Positions 6,161 through 10,244 of a stretch of 10,244 nucleotides of DNA are shown here, in pieces (position 1 is the stretch's first letter; every line of letters begins with the position of its first letter). The notes beneath the pieces were generated by a model. That model was not told where the DNA came from and made no database searches. It saw only the letters and a list, made by a program, of their open reading frames with translations. The stretch lies in contig CANQSC010000041.1 of assembly GCA_947626445.1 (NCBI GenBank), positions 1 to 10,244 of the forward strand, given 5' to 3'. Made by a program: the position numbers and the translations under genes. Source of the stretch: an uncultured Bacilli bacterium. GTDB taxonomy: Bacteria > Bacillota_I > Bacilli_A > RF39 > UBA660.

Positions 6161-7288
6161 ATGATTTATTTAGATTATAGTGCAACGACACCAGTAAATT
6201 ATGAAGTTTTAGAATCTTACATCAGAGCTACTAAAGACTTTATGGGTAATCCTAATTCATTACATAATTTAGGGGTTAAAAGTAAAACTTTAATGAATAG
6301 TGCAATTAAACAAATTAGTGATATTTTTCATGTTTTAGAAAGTGAAATTATTTTTACTTCTAGTGCGACAATGTCTAATAATTTAGCTTTAATTGGAACT
6401 TGTCTTGCTAATATGAAGCATGGTAATCACTTAATTGTCTCTAAATTAGAACATCCTTCTATTTATAAAATATGTGATTATTTAGAAACAATTGGTTTTG
6501 AGATTAGTTATGTTAATAATACTGATGAAGGATTAATTGATTTTGAAGATTTAAAAAATAAGATGCGTTTAGATACTATTTTGGTTAGCATTTGTGCCGT
6601 TAATAGTGAAACGGGAGCAAGACAACCACTTAAAATGTTAAGACAAATTATTAAAAAAGAAAATAGTAGTACCCTACTTCATAGTGATATGACTCAAGCT
6701 TTAGGTAAAGTCTCAGTGAGCCTACATGATGTTGATTTAGCTACTGCTTCATCTCATAAAATATATGGTCCTAAAGGGATTGCTCTTTTATATAAAAGTG
6801 ATCGGGTAAAAATGAGTCCATTGATGTATGGTAGTGGTTCTATTTATAATCCCGGAACACCTCCTGTACCGTTAATTGTGGCTTTTTCTAAAGCGATTAG
6901 ACTTGCTACTACTGATGTTGAAAAAAGAGAAAATTTTGTTAAAAGATTAAATGCGATGATAGTAGATGATTTAAAAAAATTAGATGGAGTAGAAATAAAT
7001 CAAACGAAAATATGTATTCCCCATATCTTAAATATCAGTTTAAAAAATATTAAACCAGAGACATTTATTCATGCGATGGAAGAATATGATATTTATCTTG
7101 GTACCAATAGTGCATGTGCTTCAAATGAACTTTCAACTAGTGTAATGGCTATTTATAATGACCGTAAAAGAGCTATGGGTACTATTAGAATTAGTTTATC
7201 TCATTTAACAACAACTGATGAAGTATATCGTTTTCTAACATGTTTTAAAAAAGTTTATCAAAAATTAAATAATTTAATAGAAGATTAA
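6161..7288 (+). CDS. Cysteine desulfurase, NifS/IscS family (NifZ-like)
   Basis: A 375-residue class V aminotransferase-fold enzyme that uses PLP to take sulfur from cysteine. Visible hallmarks are 'YLDYSATTP' at the N-terminus, 'NPNSLHNLG', H98 in 'EHPS', D176 and Q179 in 'HSDMTQA', the PLP lysine K200 in 'SSHKIYGPKG', and the sulfur-carrying C319 in 'TNSACAS'. The usual RPGT segment reads 'YNPGT' (residues 229-233), so the commonly conserved arginine is an asparagine. In Bacillus subtilis the desulfurase NifZ lies next to ezrA and feeds ThiI for 4-thiouridine in tRNA; this gene's place after ezrA suggests the same lineage, but no thiI is present in the window. The ATG at 6161 is preceded by GAGGGAAGGG at 6144-6153. 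It ends convergently with a minus-strand gene, overlapping by four bases, and its terminator lies partly in that gene. Confidence 0.88.
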   Translation: MIYLDYSATTPVNYEVLESYIRATKDFMGNPNSLHNLGVKSKTLMNSAIKQISDIFHVLESEIIFTSSATMSNNLALIGTCLANMKHGNHLIVSKLEHPSIYKICDYLETIGFEISYVNNTDEGLIDFEDLKNKMRLDTILVSICAVNSETGARQPLKMLRQIIKKENSSTLLHSDMTQALGKVSVSLHDVDLATASSHKIYGPKGIALLYKSDRVKMSPLMYGSGSIYNPGTPPVPLIVAFSKAIRLATTDVEKRENFVKRLNAMIVDDLKKLDGVEINQTKICIPHILNISLKNIKPETFIHAMEEYDIYLGTNSACASNELSTSVMAIYNDRKRAMGTIRISLSHLTTTDEVYRFLTCFKKVYQKLNNLIED

Positions 7289-7326
7289 CTGCTTTTTAAA
7301 TTAGCAATTTCATCTTCTATTTTTTT
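7276..7326 (+). terminator. Terminator of the ezrA operon, built from the ends of two convergent genes
   Basis: AATAGAAGAT at 7276-7285 pairs perfectly with ATCTTCTATT at 7312-7321, followed by TTTTT at 7322-7326; an inner TGCT/AGCA helix can form in the loop. The left arm is the last codons of the desulfurase gene; the right arm is coding sequence of the minus-strand gene. Read on the minus strand the same hairpin is followed by a less pure T-stretch, so it may also end that gene. Confidence 0.7.
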
Positions 7327-7578
7327 GATGGCTTTTTGTAAGGCTTCCATTTTTTCATCATCATTTAAAGGCTGATTGTTATTATTATCATTTTCGTTAT
7401 CACTTTGAATGACTGCAACTTGGGCGGCATTAGTTAGTAGATAATCACCGAGTAAAATAATCCAGTTACCAATGGCATTTTGTTCTAAAACATTTAATTC
7501 TTCACATAATATAGTGCCAACCACAATTGCTGACCATGAAAAAACAGTAGGATTGATATTTGAGGTAATGTTTTTCAA
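7285..7578 (-). CDS. Small membrane-associated protein of unknown function
   Basis: I do not assign a family. The 97-residue protein has two hydrophobic stretches (about 10-26 'TVFSWSAIVVGTILCEE' and 35-57 'AIGNWIILLGDYLLTNAAQVAVI'), an acidic, asparagine-rich linker (60-69, DNENDNNNNQ) and a C-terminal charged helix (about 73-95) that could form a coiled coil. It probably sits in or on the membrane with the helix in the cytoplasm. The start is a TTG at 7576-7578: no ATG or GTG fits, and an unusually G-rich site, AAAAGGGGG (plus 7587-7595), is spaced 8 bases upstream. It lies just after the terminator of the next minus-strand gene, so it may depend on read-through or on a weak promoter not clearly visible. 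It overlaps the desulfurase stop by four bases. Confidence 0.65.
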   Translation of the reverse strand: MKNITSNINPTVFSWSAIVVGTILCEELNVLEQNAIGNWIILLGDYLLTNAAQVAVIQSDNENDNNNNQPLNDDEKMEALQKAIKKIEDEIANLKSS

Positions 7579-7608
7579 ATAAACAACCCCCTTTTATTAA
7601 AATATATG

Positions 7609-7631
7609 AAAAAAATGAGTATTTCTACTCA
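7609..7631 (-). terminator. Intrinsic terminator of the multi-spanning membrane protein gene
   Basis: On the minus strand TGAGTA, GAAA loop, TACTCA (plus 7616-7631) is followed by seven T (plus 7609-7615). The stem is short (6 bp) but has a stable GNRA-type loop. Its first three bases are the TGA stop codon itself. It separates this gene from the small downstream gene, so transcription of the latter may be reduced by it. Confidence 0.7.
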
Positions 7632-8090
7632 CTTGTTATCTTCTTTTTTTACTTCGTCTTTTTTACTTTCTTTCTTATTTTCTTTTTTAACTGTTAAGTT
7701 ATCATTAATTTCATTTAGTTTATGATACATCATAATAACTAATAAAGCACTTTCAAAAATAATTCTTGCTACAACATTACCAATAAATAAATATAATAAA
7801 AAGGCAATTACACTAGTGCTTATATAACTAAATGAAGTAATAGTTATAAATATGGCAATAACTAAGTAACAAATTTTTAAAATTGCTTCTAAACTTAAAG
7901 TTTTAAAAGATAGAAAATCATATAGTTTTTTAGTAAATCCTTGATAATCTTTAGCATTATCTTTATTTAAAAAAGTAAAATATAATACTATACCTCCACA
8001 AATGGCCACTAATAAACTAACAATTACCCATACTCCAGCATTAGTACTACTAGAAGAAACTAATTCTGTACCATAAGAACCATAACGCAT
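7629..8090 (-). CDS. Multi-spanning membrane protein of unknown function
   Basis: I do not recognise a family. The 153-residue protein has an unusual start rich in Gly, Tyr and Ser (MRYGSYGTELVSSSSTN), a first membrane helix at about 19-41, a cytoplasm-like segment with Lys and Asp (43-64), two or three further hydrophobic helices between 66 and 121, and a C-terminal tail of about 22 residues made almost entirely of Lys, Glu, Asp and Asn. The charged tail is likely cytoplasmic. AAAGGAG lies 9 bases before the ATG, and a near-consensus promoter precedes it. Its stop codon forms the base of its terminator. Flanking genes in the same direction encode a helical-bundle protein and another small membrane protein, so the three may act together, but nothing shown proves it. 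Confidence 0.75.
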   Translation of the reverse strand: MRYGSYGTELVSSSSTNAGVWVIVSLLVAICGGIVLYFTFLNKDNAKDYQGFTKKLYDFLSFKTLSLEAILKICYLVIAIFITITSFSYISTSVIAFLLYLFIGNVVARIIFESALLVIMMYHKLNEINDNLTVKKENKKESKKDEVKKEDNK

Positions 8091-8115
8091 GTATATATTC
8101 TCCTTTCATAAAAAA

Positions 8116-8144
8116 ATCATATCAAAACTTATGATTAAAGACAA
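8116..8144 (-). promoter_or_regulatory. Promoter of the multi-spanning membrane protein gene
   Basis: On the minus strand TTGTCT (plus 8139-8144), a 17-base spacer and TATGAT (plus 8116-8121) with TG one base upstream form a good extended -10 promoter. An exact inverted repeat, ATCATA/TATGAT with an 8-base gap (plus 8116-8135), overlaps the -10 and could be an operator. Confidence 0.7.
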
Positions 8145-8168
8145 GTAATAAAAGAGTTGTAGACATGT

Positions 8169-8192
8169 AAAAAAATAGCCTAAGCTATTTTT
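8169..8192 (-). terminator. Intrinsic terminator of the helical-bundle gene
   Basis: AAAAATAGC (plus 8171-8179) and GCTATTTTT (8184-8192) pair perfectly, 9 bp with a 4-base loop; on the minus strand the right side ends in seven T. It includes part of the TAA stop of the 143-residue gene. Being symmetrical it could work in both directions, but no plus-strand gene precedes it. Confidence 0.8.
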
Positions 8193-8622
8193 ATAAATAT
8201 TTTTTTAAATTTTCTACTGAATCTTCTTGCATAGTAACATATTCACTAATTAAATCTTCAACTTCTTGATCAACTTTTTTATTATTTAAAAGTTTTCTTC
8301 CTTCAATAATTCCCATGTTGGTACCTTGCATTAATAATTCGGCAATTTTAGAATTACTAGTATCAGTTAAAGTTTTCATTTCAATACCATACCAAGTCAT
8401 AGCTTTATTCATCATACTAGTTTCTTTAGGATTATCTTCAACTTTATAATTAGCATAAACTTTTCTAATTTTCTTTTCAATATTTTGATATTTTTCATAT
8501 TGAGTAGTTAAAGATTCTTTAAATTCTTCATCTTCAATTTTATCTAAGATAAAATGAATGGCATCCATCCCCATGCAAGCACCTTTACTTAATTCATCTA
8601 AAGCATTAATATTTTCTTTCAT
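8191..8622 (-). CDS. Soluble four-helix-bundle-like protein of unknown function
   Basis: This 143-residue protein has no signal peptide or membrane segment and appears wholly helical, with helices at roughly 3-29, 31-56, 66-112 and 116-142. The pattern suggests a four-helix bundle like the ferritin-like or YciE/DUF2383-type proteins, though a ligand set (paired ExxH motifs) is not present, so metal binding is not supported. Distinctive segments are 'GACMGMDAIHFILDKIEDEE' at 14-33 and 'TSNSKIAELLMQGTNMGIIEGRK' spanning 88-110. I recall similar unnamed proteins in Clostridia and Bacilli but cannot give a function. AGGAGG (plus 8629-8634) is a strong ribosome binding site 6 bases from the ATG. 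It is divergent from the collagen-like gene and ends in its own terminator. Confidence 0.75.
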   Translation of the reverse strand: MKENINALDELSKGACMGMDAIHFILDKIEDEEFKESLTTQYEKYQNIEKKIRKVYANYKVEDNPKETSMMNKAMTWYGIEMKTLTDTSNSKIAELLMQGTNMGIIEGRKLLNNKKVDQEVEDLISEYVTMQEDSVENLKKYL

Positions 8623-8685
8623 ATATTTCCTCCTGTAGTTAGATTGGTTTTATTTTTAGAAAATATACTAAAAAGATAAGCAAAA

Positions 8686-8693
8686 ATTATAAT
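8686..8693. promoter_or_regulatory. Palindromic -10 between divergent genes
   Basis: ATTATAAT is its own reverse complement and contains TATAAT on both strands (plus 8688-8693; minus, plus-coordinates 8686-8691). It lies between the helical-bundle gene (minus) and the collagen-like gene (plus). A partial plus-strand -35, TATACT at 8664-8669 with 18-base spacing, is present; no good minus-strand -35 is seen. Leaders of about 26 bases (plus) and about 55 bases (minus) would result. Confidence 0.4.
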
Positions 8694-8725
8694 AAAACAT
8701 AAACTACCCTAGGGAGGTATTTGTG

Positions 8726-10003
8726 ATGAACAACGAATATCAAAAAGCTTATGAATATGTAAAAAATGCTCAAAAAAGAGGTTTAATTCAAAATTGTTGT
8801 TGTAATATAAGAACAATTACGGGCCCAACGGGACCAGCAGGACCAGCAACAATTGAAATAGATGAGACCCAAACTGGGGAACCAGGAGGTATTGCTAGTG
8901 TTACTAATATTGGTAGTAATGAAAATGTAAAACTTTCTTTTGTAATACCAATGGGACCAACAGGACCAATCGGTTTAGAAGGGCTACAAGGACCAATGGG
9001 ACCAAATGGACTTCCAGGACCTGCTGGGCCAATGGGACCTATAGGGCCAACGGGAGCAACAGGGCCGGCAATTAGTTTAGAAATCGGTAATGTTACAATT
9101 GGAGATTCTATTTCGGATGTTAGTATTGATGATGTTGGAACGGGAAGTGACCATGTTTTAAATTTTGTTATTCCCAAAGGAGAGCCGGGACCAGAAGGAG
9201 CTACAGGTCCCACGGGACCTAGTGGAACAAGTGTTACTATTTTAGGTTCATTTGATACGGAAGAAGATTTAAGAAAACAATATCCAACTGGTAAACCTGG
9301 GGAAAGTTATTTAGTTGGAGATAATTTATTTGTTTGGGTAAATGGTGATTGGCAAGATGTTGGCATGATAAGAGGACCAGAAGGGAAAATGGGAGCAACA
9401 GGACCTACCGGACCAACTGGGCAAAGAGGAATTCAAGGACTTCAAGGAATCGCTGGGGCAAGTGGAAGTGATGGACCAACGGGGCCAACCGGACCAACGG
9501 GACCTACAGGTAATCAAGAAATTGGTAATGCTTATATAGTTACTTTTAATACCAATAAAGAAGCTGGCGTGCCAATTGGTTCATATCATCGTCTTCCTCT
9601 AGAACGAAAGGATATTGATAATGTTGATATTTGTACTTTAACTCCTAATAATACAATTTTATTTAATCAAGGTGGGGTATATAAAGTAAGTTTTATTGTT
9701 AATGTGCAAGTTAATGATAATATGACTACTTTAGAAGATATGACTTATTCTGTCGGTTTAAAAAAGATGTTTGAAAGAATTATTTATGCCGGTGATGCTG
9801 TTTATGCTAATCCTGGTGATAAAAATATTAAATTAGTAGGTCAAGGACTATTTGTAATTAAAGAACCGATTAAAGAAGAAATGGAATTAGTTAATTTATG
9901 TAATCATGATATTATTTTAAATAGTCCTTCAATAGATTATTTATCAACTGAATCTTATTTTGCTAATCCCATAATTTCAATGGTTATTCAATATTTAGGT
10001 TGA
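8726..10003 (+). CDS. Collagen-like surface protein with C-terminal jelly-roll-like domain
   Basis: A 425-residue modular protein. Residues 1-32 are a non-collagen head with a CCC cluster at 24-26. Gly-X-Y blocks lie at 33-40, 77-114, 152-166 and 217-262, the last ending in (GPT)4. Between them sit two related 35-40-residue inserts (41-76 and 115-151) ending 'LSFVIPMG' and 'LNFVIPKG', and a different one at 167-216 ending 'LFVWVNGDWQDVG'. The C-terminal 263-425 is beta-rich ('GGVYKVSFIVNVQV') and resembles the BclA/C1q/TNF-like trimerising heads of exosporium and phage-tail collagen proteins. The Gly-X-Y parts should form a trimeric stalk. There is no signal peptide or LPXTG, so the export route is unclear; exosporium-type assembly or phage origin are alternatives. 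AGGGAGG at 8711-8717 fits ATG 8726 (8 bases) better than the adjacent GTG 8723. The gene is visibly more GC-rich in the repeats. Confidence 0.85.
   Translation: MNNEYQKAYEYVKNAQKRGLIQNCCCNIRTITGPTGPAGPATIEIDETQTGEPGGIASVTNIGSNENVKLSFVIPMGPTGPIGLEGLQGPMGPNGLPGPAGPMGPIGPTGATGPAISLEIGNVTIGDSISDVSIDDVGTGSDHVLNFVIPKGEPGPEGATGPTGPSGTSVTILGSFDTEEDLRKQYPTGKPGESYLVGDNLFVWVNGDWQDVGMIRGPEGKMGATGPTGPTGQRGIQGLQGIAGASGSDGPTGPTGPTGPTGNQEIGNAYIVTFNTNKEAGVPIGSYHRLPLERKDIDNVDICTLTPNNTILFNQGGVYKVSFIVNVQVNDNMTTLEDMTYSVGLKKMFERIIYAGDAVYANPGDKNIKLVGQGLFVIKEPIKEEMELVNLCNHDIILNSPSIDYLSTESYFANPIISMVIQYLG
9473..9511 (+). repeat. Tandem Gly-Pro-Thr codon repeat
   Basis: Four consecutive 9-base units encoding Gly-Pro-Thr plus a closing Gly in the collagen-like gene. 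The units use different third bases (CCA/CCT, ACG/ACC/ACA), so they are not a freshly duplicated exact repeat, but such tracts often vary in length between strains. Confidence 0.75.
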
Positions 10004-10054
10004 TTAAACAATTTGCTTTACATCATTTTATGATGTATGATAAAATTTGTTTAA
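10004..10054. repeat. Nested inverted repeat enclosing the tRNA-Thr promoter
   Basis: The inner arms TACATCAT (10019-10026) and ATGATGTA (10030-10037) are perfect with a 3-base loop. The outer arms TTAAACAATTT (10004-10014) and AAATTTGTTTAA (10043-10054) match with one extra base. The structure starts straight after the TGA stop of the collagen-like gene and ends at the first base before the tRNA. No T-run follows the inner stem, so it is not a normal terminator. Confidence 0.6.
10017..10046 (+). promoter_or_regulatory. Promoter of tRNA-Thr
   Basis: TTTACA at 10017-10022, an 18-base spacer and TAAAAT at 10041-10046, with TG at 10038-10039 making TGATAAAAT, identical to the ezrA extended -10. 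The start would fall at about 10053, almost at the mature tRNA 5' end (10055). Confidence 0.7.
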
Positions 10055-10128
10055 GCCGATTTAGTACAGTGGTAGTACACATGCATGGTAAGCATGAAAG
10101 ATCAGTTCAATTCTGTTAATCGGCACCA
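10055..10128 (+). tRNA. tRNA-Thr, anticodon GGT
   Basis: Folds as a 74-nt tRNA with encoded CCA: acceptor GCCGATT/AATCGGC (7 perfect pairs), D-stem GTAC/GTAC with a 7-base loop containing GG, anticodon stem CATGC/GCATG around ATGGTAA (anticodon GGT), a 4-base variable loop and T-loop TTCAATT. The acceptor is that of Firmicute tRNA-Thr. The T-stem ATCAG/CTGTT has a U-U mismatch at standard position 50:64, as in the tRNA-Met gene of this window. It reads ACC and ACT codons. Confidence 0.92.
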
Positions 10129-10199
10129 GGTAGATACTAAACTCGGACTTTTATAGTTCAAATAAAAAAATTTGAGTTTCCGCATTTTGGACGACCAAT

Positions 10200-10239
10200 A
10201 AAAACGTCACAATTTTATAATAAAAAATGTGACGTTTTT
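10200..10239. terminator. Strong bidirectional intrinsic terminator
   Basis: AAAAACGTCACA (10200-10211) and TGTGACGTTTTT (10228-10239) are exact reverse complements, 12 bp with a 16-base AT-rich loop, with A/T ends suited to both strands. It is about 70 bases after tRNA-Thr and may end that transcript, and perhaps a minus-strand gene beyond the window. Confidence 0.85.
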
Positions 10240-10244
10240 AAAGC

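Noticed and set aside
8698..8706. Sporulation-type -10 (CATAAACTA, fitting CATANNNTA) before the collagen-like gene
   Set aside because: There is no matching -35 at the proper spacing, and the predicted start would fall inside the ribosome binding site, so it is probably chance in AT-rich DNA.
8788..9213. Minus-strand open frame rich in Gly-Pro
   Set aside because: It arises from reading the Gly-X-Y codon repeats backwards; no ribosome binding site was found and the plus-strand gene is convincing.
9473..9511. CRISPR-like or intergenic tandem repeat
   Set aside because: The 9-base periodicity is explained by Gly-Pro-Thr coding; there are no spacers.
9326..9517. Minus-strand Ser/Trp-rich open frame
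   Set aside because: Another reverse-strand shadow of the collagen-like repeats with low-complexity composition.
10055..10128. tRNA-Thr 3' end as an integration (att) site
   Set aside because: No second copy of the tRNA 3' sequence and no integrase gene is present in the window.

Overview
The window is very AT-rich, densely coded DNA that looks like a low-GC Firmicute of the Bacilli type, possibly one of the uncultured gut Bacilli close to Erysipelotrichales/RF39. EzrA, a Bacillus-like ezrA/nifZ neighbourhood, AGGAGG-type ribosome binding sites and T-rich intrinsic terminators support this. TGA is a working stop (it ends the genes finishing at 1169, 1589 and 10003, and the minus-strand gene ending at 7629) and tryptophan is TGG, so this is not a Mycoplasma-type genetic code. 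The exact taxon is inference.

Layout. (1) 1-77 appears to be the 3' tail of a group II intron cut by the window edge. (2) 119-1805 is a compact three-gene unit with its own extended -10 promoter and intrinsic terminator: a YhcG/DUF1016 PD-(D/E)XK nuclease, an unrecognised helical protein, and a small CopZ-like heavy-metal-binding protein whose start overlaps the previous gene. (3) 1852-3255 encodes a LigD-type end-joining protein with phosphoesterase and polymerase domains but no ligase domain. (4) 3256-3602 has no protein gene but several strong inverted repeats, including a candidate structured RNA ending in a T-run. (5) 3603-3774 is an elongator tRNA-Met gene on the minus strand with its promoter and terminator. 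(6) 3824-7326 is a housekeeping operon: ezrA (cell division), a 5'-nucleotidase-like HAD protein, and a cysteine desulfurase resembling the thiI-linked NifZ. (7) On the minus strand, 8622 down to 7285, lie three small genes of unknown function: a helical-bundle protein, a multi-spanning membrane protein and a small two-helix membrane-like protein, each followed by a terminator at its stop codon. (8) Divergent from these is a collagen-like surface protein (8726-10003) with Gly-X-Y blocks, inserted beta modules and a C-terminal jelly-roll-like domain. (9) A tRNA-Thr(GGT) gene, with a promoter inside a large palindrome, and a strong terminator close the window.

How it fits together. The left third (intron tail, DUF1016 unit, ligase-less LigD) has an accessory or DNA-processing flavour; the middle is conserved core. 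The right third looks like a cell-surface locus: a collagen-like protein beside small membrane and helical proteins, perhaps sharing a divergent promoter with a palindromic -10. Recurrent features are TGnTATAAT-type extended -10 promoters, terminators that overlap stop codons, and a U-U mismatch at the same T-stem position in both tRNAs.
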